A DNA stretch of 10,284 bases from Holosporales bacterium (GTDB lineage: Bacteria; Pseudomonadota; Alphaproteobacteria; RUG11792), in NCBI GenBank assembly GCA_031257415.1, contig JAIROR010000093.1:1-10284 (forward strand), in the 5' to 3' direction. A program made the translations under genes and the position numbers. The notes beneath the pieces were generated by a model. That model did not search any database, was not told where the DNA came from, and saw nothing but the letters and a program-made list of their open reading frames with translations. This document shows positions 1 through 5,993 of this stretch, piece after piece (the first letter of the stretch is position 1; the number at the start of each line of letters is the position of its first letter).

Positions 1-96
1 AAAGAATTCAGAAGAGTATTCGCTAGGTACGATAAGAGTATTGTGGCTTATACTGCCGCTATACACTTTGCCGCCGCTATGATCTTAATGAGGTAA
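1..96 (+). mobile_element. 3' end of an IS5-family transposase gene (partial)
   Basis: The first frame is open from the window edge to a TAA at 94-96 and gives 31 residues. It includes RRVFARYDKS, followed by a short Ala-rich stretch ending in MILMR. An Arg-Arg-x-x-x-RYDK motif followed by a small hydrophobic tail is how IS5-family DDE transposases typically end, so this is read as the C-terminus of such an enzyme (cut-and-paste transposition). The catalytic residues lie outside the window, so it cannot be said whether the copy is intact. The right inverted repeat of the IS should lie just downstream; the stretch ending near 117 (atgtcaacagagcctaa) is a candidate, but the left end is not visible to compare. 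The element ends roughly 30-50 bp from the stop codon of the convergent MORN gene. Confidence 0.7.
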
Positions 97-147
97 TTTG
101 TATGTCAACAGAGCCTAAGCTAATACGTATTTGATTAAAATCTACCG

Positions 148-1872
148 TTAAAATGGCTTCAAACTAAGCGGTTGACCATCAAGCACGGACATATTTAGTT
201 TTCCAAACTTTTCTAGATCCATTATCGCGTTCATATCCTCCTCCATGTTCTCCTCCATATGCAAGGCAGGCATATGCACCACCTTATTGAGAGTTGTTTG
301 TCCGCCCGGTCCAAATAGGCCACGTTTCAATAGGACTCCGGTGTTTCCAAAATCCTCCAGTATAGTTTCCAAGAGCCAAGAGCCAAGATGGATGCCTTTA
401 GGATTAGGACGTGAAGATAGTTCTTCAAATGAAGGGGCAGACTTTTGTATGAAGATTATTCTAGTGGGAGCAGTTTCCACTGCGAAACCGTTTTTATAAG
501 AGGTAGCCATATAAATCGGAAAAGGGTTAAGAGCGCCCCCCAATGAAGTATCTCCCAATGAAGTATCTCGCGACAAGAGAGTGCCAGTTTTTATTTTGTC
601 TTCTCGATATATACCGATGAATATAGCGCCATCGGTATATTGGGCTGCTCCGCCTTGTGCCGTTGCGTTGGCTGCTCCGCCTTGTGCCGTTGCGTTAGCT
701 GCTCCGCCTTGTGCCGCTGCGTTGGCTGCTCCGCCTTGTGCCGCCTTTTCTTCCTTTTTTCTTTTTAGTCTCTTCATTAGCTTTTCTACCGCAATCGCAT
801 TTTCTTCTTTCTCTGTTCTTATAGGTTTTGGGGGGAACCGCATAATGCCAAATCCGTCTCTGCGGCCGTTCTCCGAAGATCCGTAGTAAATTTCGCCACT
901 TGTATAATGCACGACAGAAGAGCCATTTTCTTTGTTATTCATAAAATATCCTTCATGTACATCCCCATTTGCTAATACTAACTTGCCTTTTCCTTCCTTT
1001 TTATCATTCTTAAAGTCTCCTTCATATACATCCCCATTTGCTAATACTAACTTACCTTTTCCTTCTTTTACTTCATTCTTCCAGTCTCCTTCGTATACAT
1101 CTCCATTTGCCCATACAAACTTTCCTGTCCCTTCTTTTACATCATTCTCAAAGCCTCCTTCGTATACATCTCCATTTACATATACTAACTTACCTTTTCC
1201 TTCTTTTACATCATTCTCAAAGCCTCCTTCGTATACATCTCCATTTGCCCATACAAACTTTCCAGTCCCTTCCATTGCATCATTCTTCCAATCTCCTTCA
1301 TATACATCTCCATCTACATATACTAACTTACCTTTTCCTTCCATTGCATCATTCTTCCAATCTCCTTCATATACATCTCCATTTACATATACAAACTTGC
1401 CTTTCCCCTCTCTTACATCATTCTTCCAGTCTCCTTCATATACATTTCCATTTACATATACTAATTTACCTTTTCCTTCTCTTTTATCATTCTTAAAGTC
1501 TCCTTCGTATACATTTCCATTTGCCCATACTAACTTTCCTGTCCCTTCTTTTACATCATTCTTCCAGTCTCCTTCATATACATTTCCATTTGCCCATACA
1601 TATTTACCTTTTCCTTCTCTTTTGCCTTCCTTTGAGATCTCTCCTTCATATATTCCATTGTCTTTCCTTTTTTTAACAGGATTATCTCCCTGTATTCCTA
1701 AATTTTGGAGAGGTAACACGCTTCCTGAGTCCTTCTCAAGATTTTCTTTTGAGTAGTTCAACCTGTTTCCTTCACTCGTTTGCGTTGACTTCGCATCGCC
1801 AGCGCCATATTGGCTGGTTGCGTACGCAGGCACGATCACTATTGTTGTAATTAAAAATATCTTCTTAACCAT
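148..1872 (-). CDS. Exported MORN-repeat protein
   Basis: The protein has 574 residues when started at the ATG at 1872. The open frame extends 16 codons further, but a near-consensus promoter (-10 at 1912-1917) puts the transcript start near 1905, and the 1872 start gives a clean signal peptide: MVKK, a hydrophobic core IFLITTIVIV, then PAYA before TSQYG. After a polar linker come twelve 23-residue MORN repeats (829-1656) of the type GDVYEGDWKNDVKEGKGK; the last two are degenerate. Next are a Lys/Glu-rich segment, about 3.7 copies of a nine-residue AQGGAANAT repeat, one more MORN-like strand (YTDGAIFIGIY) and an unrecognised C-terminal region of about 150 residues. MORN repeats form beta-hairpin arrays, and in some proteins they bind lipid or partner proteins. 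In a bacterium with this leader the protein is probably periplasmic or secreted, but the function is unknown. The repeat DNA is AT-rich and very regular, so copy number may vary between strains. Confidence 0.85.
   Translation of the reverse strand: MVKKIFLITTIVIVPAYATSQYGAGDAKSTQTSEGNRLNYSKENLEKDSGSVLPLQNLGIQGDNPVKKRKDNGIYEGEISKEGKREGKGKYVWANGNVYEGDWKNDVKEGTGKLVWANGNVYEGDFKNDKREGKGKLVYVNGNVYEGDWKNDVREGKGKFVYVNGDVYEGDWKNDAMEGKGKLVYVDGDVYEGDWKNDAMEGTGKFVWANGDVYEGGFENDVKEGKGKLVYVNGDVYEGGFENDVKEGTGKFVWANGDVYEGDWKNEVKEGKGKLVLANGDVYEGDFKNDKKEGKGKLVLANGDVHEGYFMNNKENGSSVVHYTSGEIYYGSSENGRRDGFGIMRFPPKPIRTEKEENAIAVEKLMKRLKRKKEEKAAQGGAANAAAQGGAANATAQGGAANATAQGGAAQYTDGAIFIGIYREDKIKTGTLLSRDTSLGDTSLGGALNPFPIYMATSYKNGFAVETAPTRIIFIQKSAPSFEELSSRPNPKGIHLGSWLLETILEDFGNTGVLLKRGLFGPGGQTTLNKVVHMPALHMEENMEEDMNAIMDLEKFGKLNMSVLDGQPLSLKPF
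539..568 (-). repeat. 15-bp direct duplication inside the MORN gene
   Basis: cccaatgaagtatct occurs twice in tandem (539-553 and 554-568), giving the repeated peptide DTSLG DTSLG in the C-terminal region. It keeps the reading frame. Confidence 0.85.
644..742 (-). repeat. 27-bp tandem repeat, about 3.7 copies, in frame
   Basis: Units start at 644, 671, 698 and 725 on the plus strand with the core gctgctccgccttgtgcc. On the coding strand they give the nine-residue repeat AQGGAANAT. The block is GC-rich in an otherwise AT-rich gene and sits between the charged linker and the last MORN-like strand, so it looks like a later in-frame expansion. Confidence 0.9.
829..1656 (-). repeat. Twelve-unit 69-bp tandem repeat encoding MORN motifs
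   Basis: Each 69-bp unit encodes 23 residues beginning G-(N/D)-V-Y-E-G. Units 1-10 are close copies, and units 11 and 12 (829-966) are diverged. In units 5-8 the first halves come in identical pairs (DWKNDAMEG twice, then GFENDVKEG twice) while the second halves alternate (KGKLVYV, TGKFVWAN, KGKLVYV, TGKFVWAN). This points to recombination between units out of register with the protein motif. Confidence 0.9.
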
Positions 1873-1911
1873 AATCTCACTCATTAAACCAAAATACAAT
1901 TCATTGTTCAA

Positions 1912-1940
1912 ATTATACAACGTAATACGGCATATGTCGA
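1912..1940 (-). promoter_or_regulatory. Promoter of the MORN gene
   Basis: Read on the minus strand: TCGACA (1940-1935), a 17-bp spacer, then a perfect TATAAT (1917-1912). Transcription would start near 1905, leaving a leader of about 33 nt before the ATG at 1872. The Shine-Dalgarno signal is weak (gagtgag just upstream). Confidence 0.6.
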
Positions 1941-2162
1941 GTATTTGTTTTAGGCAACTCTCATCGAAAGATAGTTTTTTATTCCAGGATATCGAAAAGA
2001 GAAAGGTGGCGAAAACCGAAGTGCTCCTAAGTATTGCAGACGATTCTGGTGGTGGATTCGACGAAGCAAATGGCTCGCTTATGAAGGGAGAGCCAAGCTA
2101 CTGTCCAAAGGCGGGCTTTATTTTTGAGTCTGCCCGAGTTCAGTGGGAGATAATCTTATGGT
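1941..2162. other. Spacer between the MORN and pnt promoters, no gene seen
   Basis: This is the middle of a 350-bp divergent spacer (1873-2222). A plus-strand frame is open from 1904 to 2179, but it would start inside the MORN promoter with a TTG codon, has no ribosome binding site and resembles no family known to me. Nothing else is supportable; a weak AAAG/CTTT hairpin followed by ATTTTT near 2108-2125 is not convincing as a terminator. Confidence 0.4.
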
Positions 2163-2190
2163 TTGATTTTCACGAGTGATATGCTATAAA
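2163..2190 (+). promoter_or_regulatory. Probable promoter of the pnt operon
   Basis: TTGATT (2163-2168), a 16-bp spacer and TATAAA (2185-2190) form a sigma70-like promoter. It would start a leader of about 25 nt before the pntAA ATG at 2223. It is the only good candidate upstream of the operon, and no separate promoter is seen inside it. Confidence 0.5.
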
Positions 2191-2222
2191 ATCACTATGG
2201 AATAGCAGCACTGATTGCAACT

Positions 2223-3278
2223 ATGAAGATTTTCGTTATAAGAGAGGATGGCGAGCGGAGGGTGGCGCTGACTCCTGAAATTTGTCAAAAGGTTATCGAT
2301 GCTGGATTTGAGGTGACAGTTGCAGATGGCATGGATCACGGTATTAAGGAAGCCGATATCGTTGTTTCAATCAATCCTCCTCTGGCGGAGTCTATCAGGT
2401 TAATGAAGAAAGGGGCCTTTTCGATAGCGATGCAAAAGCCGCACCTCAACAAGGGGAATCTGAAGTTGTTTGCCGAAATGGGGATATCGGCGTTTGCTCT
2501 CGATATGATTCCTCGCACAACAAGAGCCCAATACATGGATGTTTTGAGTTCGCAAAGTAGTCTCGCTGGTTATAGAGCCGTTATTGAAGCCGCTCATATG
2601 CTCGACAGGGCATTTCCAATGATGATGACAACGGCAGGAACCATTCCGGCTACTAAAGTATTCATAGCTGGGGCAGGTGTAGCAGGGCTTCAGGCGATTG
2701 CCACAGCCAAGAGGCTTGGAGCCATCGTGCATGCATTCGACGTTAGAGCGTCCGCCAAGGAGCAGGTTCAAAGCCTCGGGGCGAAATTCGTGGATATTGA
2801 CGAAGAAAAGGCAACCGATGGAGTATACGCAACAGAGATGTCGGATGATTACAAAAAGAGACAGGAAGAGAAGATAACGAACATCATACACCAATATGAC
2901 GTCATAATAACCACTGCTCAGATCCCCTTCAAAAAAGCCCCGATAATAATTACAAAAGGGATGGTCGGCCTCATGAAAAGCGATTCGATAATTATCGATC
3001 TCGCTTCAGAAACTGGTGGCAATTGCGAATTAACCAAGCATGGCGATGTAGTTGTAAGTGGCAACAATGTTAAAATTGTGTCGTTTCCAAATATTCTCTC
3101 CGGAATTGCAAGTGACGCAAGCAAATTATTCGCTAAGAATGTTTACGAATTCATAACACTTCTACTCGATAAGTTCGATAAAACACAAGCCGTGACTGAA
3201 ATAGATGACGAGATAATAGCTGGCACTTTGCTGACTCATAACTTCGAAATAGTTAACGAAAGATTTAGAGGAGATTAA
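2223..3278 (+). CDS. pntAA: Proton-translocating NAD(P) transhydrogenase, alpha-1 subunit (domain I, NAD(H)-binding)
   Basis: The 351-residue soluble domain I subunit binds NAD(H) on the cytoplasmic side and passes hydride to NADP+ on domain III of PntB. The start MKIFVIREDGERRVALTPE matches the family N-terminus. The RQD loop that holds the nicotinamide is present (R98, Q103, D106 in PRTTRAQYMD). The Rossmann glycine motif GAGVAG is at 150-155 with the ribose-binding acid D173, and the mobile-loop tyrosine is Y202 (VYATEM). C-terminal landmarks include IDLASETGGN near 258-267. The RQD residues lie about 29 positions earlier than in the Rhodospirillum rubrum subunit as I recall it (R127, Q132, D135). 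The shortfall falls near residues 34-46, where the protein goes straight from VTVADGMDHG to IKEADIVVS; catalytic motifs are untouched. No clear Shine-Dalgarno precedes the ATG. First gene of a three-gene operon. Confidence 0.93.
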   Translation: MKIFVIREDGERRVALTPEICQKVIDAGFEVTVADGMDHGIKEADIVVSINPPLAESIRLMKKGAFSIAMQKPHLNKGNLKLFAEMGISAFALDMIPRTTRAQYMDVLSSQSSLAGYRAVIEAAHMLDRAFPMMMTTAGTIPATKVFIAGAGVAGLQAIATAKRLGAIVHAFDVRASAKEQVQSLGAKFVDIDEEKATDGVYATEMSDDYKKRQEEKITNIIHQYDVIITTAQIPFKKAPIIITKGMVGLMKSDSIIIDLASETGGNCELTKHGDVVVSGNNVKIVSFPNILSGIASDASKLFAKNVYEFITLLLDKFDKTQAVTEIDDEIIAGTLLTHNFEIVNERFRGD

Positions 3279-3282
3279 TGAT

Positions 3283-3558
3283 ATGCTTTTTACATACGCT
3301 CTAACAATTTTTGTGCTTGCGTGTTTTATAGGGTATTACGTGGTTCTCAAAGTGACACCGGCGTTGCACTCGCCGCTTATGGCAGTCACCAACGCTATAT
3401 CGAGCGTTATAATAATAGCTGGTTTGATGGTCGCCGGAGCTTTTGCATTTTCGCTTTTGGGATTTTTGATAGTTGTTCTTGCTGCAATCAATATAGTGGG
3501 GGGATTCCTGATCACCCACAGGATGCTTGCGATGTTTGCCAATAAGAAGAGAAAATAG
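3283..3558 (+). CDS. pntAB: NAD(P) transhydrogenase, alpha-2 subunit (membrane part of domain II)
   Basis: This 91-residue protein has three hydrophobic segments (about residues 3-22, 35-56 and 58-78) and a basic tail HRMLAMFANKKRK. The signature HSPLMAVTNAISSVII at 29-44 is the conserved start of the alpha-chain membrane domain. With PntB it forms the proton channel. The gene starts 4 bp after the pntAA stop, with AGAGGAG at 3267-3273 (9 nt spacing) inside the pntAA 3' end, so the two are translationally linked. The separation from domain I is normal for the three-gene form found in many alphaproteobacteria and is not a frameshift: the junction has its own ribosome binding site and ATG. Confidence 0.93.
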   Translation: MLFTYALTIFVLACFIGYYVVLKVTPALHSPLMAVTNAISSVIIIAGLMVAGAFAFSLLGFLIVVLAAINIVGGFLITHRMLAMFANKKRK

Positions 3559-3570
3559 GAGATTGCCGAT

Positions 3571-4950
3571 ATGAGCGCTTTTTTGTTCCTGGTATCTGCC
3601 GTTTTGTTCATACTATCATTGCGAGGGCTTTCGTCGGCCGCTTCGTCGAAAAGGGGTAATCTATTCGGCATCATCGGAATGGCAATTGCCGTTGTGGCGA
3701 CCGTTATGTCTCCGCCTGTTTCGTTTTATACTGTAATCGTGCTTGGAATAATAGTCGGCGGATTTATAGGATACGTTATCGCCAAGAAGATCAGCATGAC
3801 GAACCTTCCACAGTTGATAGCAGGTTTTCACAGCCTAGTTGGTTTATCTGCCGTTCTCATAGCATTCTCTGTTTTGCGCAATCCACGGGCGTTTGGACTT
3901 CCAGAAACACAATCTCTCGGGGGACTATTAGAAATGTCCGTCGGAGCGTGCATAGGGGCAATAACATTCACTGGTTCTGCAGTTGCCTTTATCAAGCTCA
4001 GCGGATTATTCAGAAAGCTTATAGTGCAACTTCCAAAACAGCACATAATCAATGCTATTATCGCTTTTTGCGTTATAGGATTTGTGATAGCATTCGTATG
4101 TTTCGGGTCAATGGCTCTATTAACCATCGTTGTTTCGCTCTCCTTCCTTCTCGGCTGGTTCCTGATAATTCCGATCGGTGGAGCGGATATGCCGGTTATT
4201 GTATCAATGCTCAATTCATATTCTGGATGGGCGGCCGCCGGCATAGGATTCACCCTCGAAAATACCCTCCTGATCATCGTGGGAGCCATCGTGGGAACTT
4301 CAGGGGCAATACTGAGCAACATAATGTGCAGGGGAATGAACAGGTCTCTTGTGAATGTTGTCCTAGGTGGTTTTGGCACGGACGTTTCTGCTGCTAGCTC
4401 GGGCAGTTCTGATTCCTCTGGTAGAAATGTCAAGGTAAGTAGTCCAGAAGATGCAGCATTCATACTTAAAAATGCTGACTCAATCATCGTTGTTCCGGGG
4501 TATGGAATGGCCGTTTCCCACGCCCAGCACGCCATTAAGGAAATCTCAGATATATGCAAGAACGGAGGGGCAACTGTTCGCTTTGCCATACATCCAGTTG
4601 CTGGTCGAATGCCTGGCCATATGAACGTTCTCCTAGCAGAAGCAAATATTGAATACGAAGATGTTCTTGAGATAGGAGAGATCAATCACGATTTCGCCAA
4701 TACAGACGTAGTCCTTGTTGTTGGAGCAAACGATATCACAAATCCAGCAGCTAAAAACGACCCGACGTCCCCAATATATGGAATGCCGGTTCTGGACGTG
4801 GACAAGGCTAGGACTGTCCTCTTTATTAAGAGATCTCTCGGCTCCGGTTACGCTGGAATTGACAATTCACTGTTCTACCAGAACAATACAATGATGATAC
4901 TTGGGGATGCAAAAAGGGTATGTGAGGAAATCCTCCAAAGCGCCAAATAG
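3571..4950 (+). CDS. pntB: NAD(P) transhydrogenase, beta subunit (domain II membrane part and NADP(H)-binding domain III)
   Basis: This 459-residue protein is full length for the family. Residues 1-265 hold many membrane helices, with the family N-terminus LRGLSSAASSKRGN, the proton-pathway histidine H87 in AGFHSLVGL, and GGADMPVIVSMLNSYSGW (203-220, with D206 and N215). Residues from about 290 form domain III: the NADP fingerprint PGYGMAV (309-315), HPVAGRMPGHMNVLLAEA (341-358), VGANDITNPAA (384-394) and the 2'-phosphate-binding KRS (420-422) followed by GSGYAG. All expected landmarks are present, so the enzyme should be active, coupling proton entry to NADPH formation. AGGAG at 3557-3561 overlaps the pntAB stop and lies 9 nt before the ATG. 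Confidence 0.95.
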   Translation: MSAFLFLVSAVLFILSLRGLSSAASSKRGNLFGIIGMAIAVVATVMSPPVSFYTVIVLGIIVGGFIGYVIAKKISMTNLPQLIAGFHSLVGLSAVLIAFSVLRNPRAFGLPETQSLGGLLEMSVGACIGAITFTGSAVAFIKLSGLFRKLIVQLPKQHIINAIIAFCVIGFVIAFVCFGSMALLTIVVSLSFLLGWFLIIPIGGADMPVIVSMLNSYSGWAAAGIGFTLENTLLIIVGAIVGTSGAILSNIMCRGMNRSLVNVVLGGFGTDVSAASSGSSDSSGRNVKVSSPEDAAFILKNADSIIVVPGYGMAVSHAQHAIKEISDICKNGGATVRFAIHPVAGRMPGHMNVLLAEANIEYEDVLEIGEINHDFANTDVVLVVGANDITNPAAKNDPTSPIYGMPVLDVDKARTVLFIKRSLGSGYAGIDNSLFYQNNTMMILGDAKRVCEEILQSAK

Positions 4951-4956
4951 TGGCGC
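4940..4956 (+). terminator. Short stem-loop over the pntB stop codon
   Basis: GCGCCA (4940-4945) pairs with TGGCGC (4951-4956) around a 5-nt loop that contains the TAG stop. The nearest T-run (4981-4986) is about 25 bp further on, so this is a weak candidate for intrinsic termination. The palindrome at 5454-5479 may do that job instead. Confidence 0.25.
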
Positions 4957-5029
4957 GGTATCTCAACTCACTTCGAACTTGTTTTTTAGATTCGTGATAA
5001 AAAAATAACTTTTTGTCCCATCTTTTCTA

Positions 5030-5058
5030 TTGACACGGCATCGAAAATGAGTTAGCCT
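5030..5058 (+). promoter_or_regulatory. Possible promoter facing the minisatellite
   Basis: A perfect TTGACA (5030-5035) is followed at 17 bp by TAGCCT (5053-5058), a poor -10. If active it would drive transcription through the repeat array with no protein-coding gene downstream. This is speculative. Confidence 0.2.
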
Positions 5059-5065
5059 GTTAACA

Positions 5066-5087
5066 GTGGGCACGGAGTGGGCACGGA
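5066..5087. repeat. 11-bp tandem duplication
   Basis: GTGGGCACGGA occurs at 5066-5076 and 5077-5087, followed by a third partial copy (GTG). A 6-bp hairpin follows (CCCAGG 5093-5098, CCTGGG 5106-5111, 7-nt loop). Confidence 0.8.
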
Positions 5088-5130
5088 GTGAACCCAGGAC
5101 GAACACCTGGGACAAACACCGAGCGGCCCT

Positions 5131-5406
5131 GTGTATCTGCGTTTCGCTTCGCGACCGGGATGGTTGCAATCGAGGTGCGTGCCCTGTGTATTTGCGTTTC
5201 GCTTCGCGACCGGGATGGTTGCAATCGAGATGCGTGCTCCCCCCGTGTATCTGCGTTTCGCTTCGCGACCGAGATGGTTGCAATCGAGATGCGCGCCCCC
5301 GTGTATCTGCGCTTCGCTTCGCGACCGGGATGGTTGTAATCGAGATGCGTGCCCCCGTGTGTCTGCGTTTCGCTTCGCGACCGGGATGGTTGCAATCGAG
5401 ATGCGC
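5131..5406. repeat. Minisatellite: five copies of a 50-bp unit with C-rich linkers
   Basis: Units begin at 5131, 5186, 5245, 5301 and 5357. Each starts gtgtatctgcg, continues gtttcgcttcgcgacc and ends near atcgagatgcg. The 50-bp cores are nearly identical; linkers of 5-9 bp vary (ccct to ctcccccc), giving periods of 55, 59, 56 and 56 bp. Because the period is not a multiple of three and drifts, the array does not encode a repeated peptide, although it lacks stop codons in all six frames. It lies in the spacer between the convergent pntB and permease genes and is more GC-rich than its surroundings. No function can be named. Confidence 0.9.
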
Positions 5407-5432
5407 AAGAATTGAAAAAGTCTTGCAAAACC

Positions 5433-5502
5433 AATCGAAGACGGCACTATAAAACTTTAAAAGCATTCGCTTTTAAAGTGGGTATTTGGAATGAAATCGA
5501 TC
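5433..5502 (+). repeat. Left inverted repeat of the 5.4-6.0 kb block, with a perfect palindrome
   Basis: This roughly 70-bp stretch matches the reverse complement of 5906-5975. At its centre, 5454-5479 is an 11-bp perfect palindrome (ACTTTAAAAGC and its complement) around the loop ATTC. Flanking non-palindromic words (cactata before it, atttgg after it) also recur inverted at the other end, so this is real inverted homology and not a chance hairpin. The palindrome could act as a terminator for pnt. Confidence 0.7.
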
Positions 5503-5576
5503 AGGGGCGGCCCTTAGACTGATTTCATAAGATTGTTGTTTTTCTTCTTTAGATTGCTTCTGGAAACTTCATTCGC

Positions 5577-5604
5577 AAAGATTGTTTGTTTTTTTACAAT
5601 CTTT
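5577..5604. repeat. 9-bp inverted repeat with T-rich loop
   Basis: AAAGATTGT (5577-5585) and ACAATCTTT (5596-5604) pair perfectly across a 10-nt loop of mostly T. A related direct copy (aagattgttgttttt) lies at 5529-5543. Confidence 0.7.
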
Positions 5605-5632
5605 CAAAAAACTTCAATTTTTCGCTACCGTG

Positions 5633-5647
5633 TTAATACTTTGTTAA
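5633..5647. promoter_or_regulatory. TTAA-N7-TTAA motif 1 (CtrA-type site candidate)
   Basis: TTAA at 5633-5636 and 5644-5647 are separated by exactly 7 bp. This matches the consensus bound by CtrA, the cell-cycle response regulator of alphaproteobacteria. Binding is inferred. Confidence 0.45.
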
Positions 5648-5685
5648 TCTTTTTGTGATATTCTCTATATATTTGGGTGGCGGGC

Positions 5686-5707
5686 GGTGGGGGCTTGCCC
5701 CCCCACC
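5686..5707. repeat. GC-rich hairpin in an AT-rich spacer
   Basis: GGTGGGGGC (5686-5694) pairs with GCCCCCCCACC (5697-5707), leaving two unpaired C, across a 2-nt TT turn. It is preceded by further G-runs (GGGTGGCGGG at 5675-5684). The surroundings are strongly AT-rich. It could be a stable RNA stem, a cruciform or a terminator. Confidence 0.6.
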
Positions 5708-5753
5708 CCGTTTGGGCTTTGGGGTTGTTAGTATAGATTCTAACAAAGAAAAG

Positions 5754-5768
5754 TTAAAAAAAGGTTAA
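5754..5768. promoter_or_regulatory. TTAA-N7-TTAA motif 2 (CtrA-type site candidate)
   Basis: TTAA at 5754-5757 and 5765-5768 with exactly 7 bp between; the second half continues as TTAAC. It lies just after a GTTAG/CTAAC inverted repeat (5727-5744). Confidence 0.45.
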
Positions 5769-5834
5769 CATGCGGTCGTTTTTTCTGATTATTTTTGCGG
5801 CAGTTAAATTTTTCTGTGCAAAATAGGTGGTTTG

Positions 5835-5849
5835 TTAATAAATTGTTAA
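5835..5849. promoter_or_regulatory. TTAA-N7-TTAA motif 3 (CtrA-type site candidate)
   Basis: TTAA at 5835-5838 and 5846-5849, again with exactly 7 bp between. It is the third such site within 217 bp. Confidence 0.45.
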
Positions 5850-5905
5850 GGAAGTGGGCAAAAACCAAAGGTAATCCCGTGGAATCGCGATTCACACGTA
5901 CACAC

Positions 5906-5975
5906 GGCTGATTCCATTCCCAAATAAAACTTTAAAAGCGAATGCTTTTAAGGTCTTATAGTGTCGTTTCCGATC
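5906..5975 (-). repeat. Right inverted repeat of the 5.4-6.0 kb block
   Basis: This is the inverted partner of 5433-5502. The palindrome at 5929-5954 has loop GAAT, the reverse complement of the left loop, with one T:G wobble in the stem. Read on the minus strand the hairpin is followed by TTTTATTT, so it is a plausible rho-independent terminator for the permease gene, whose stop is about 40 bp away. Confidence 0.7.
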
Positions 5976-5993
5976 GATCTCGCTCTATTGTTT

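Noticed and set aside
932..1756. Long plus-strand open frame rich in Ser, Pro, Tyr and Thr opposite the MORN array
   Set aside because: It is the antisense of the 69-bp MORN repeats; the repeat period keeps this frame open. The minus strand has the promoter, signal peptide and family match.
1904..2179. Plus-strand open frame of 91 codons between the MORN and pnt genes
   Set aside because: It starts with TTG inside the MORN promoter, lacks a ribosome binding site, and the peptide resembles no known family. The pnt promoter overlaps its end.
3279..3282. Frameshift splitting a single pntA gene
   Set aside because: The 4-bp gap has its own Shine-Dalgarno and ATG, and the split falls exactly between domain I and the membrane domain, as in normal three-gene operons.
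5131..5406. CRISPR array
   Set aside because: Repeats of 50 bp separated by only 5-9 bp of C-rich linker do not have unique spacers of 25-40 bp, and no cas genes are present.
4963..5466. Arg-rich minus-strand open frames across the minisatellite
   Set aside because: All six frames are open there, units shift frame because the period is not a multiple of three, and no start signals are seen.
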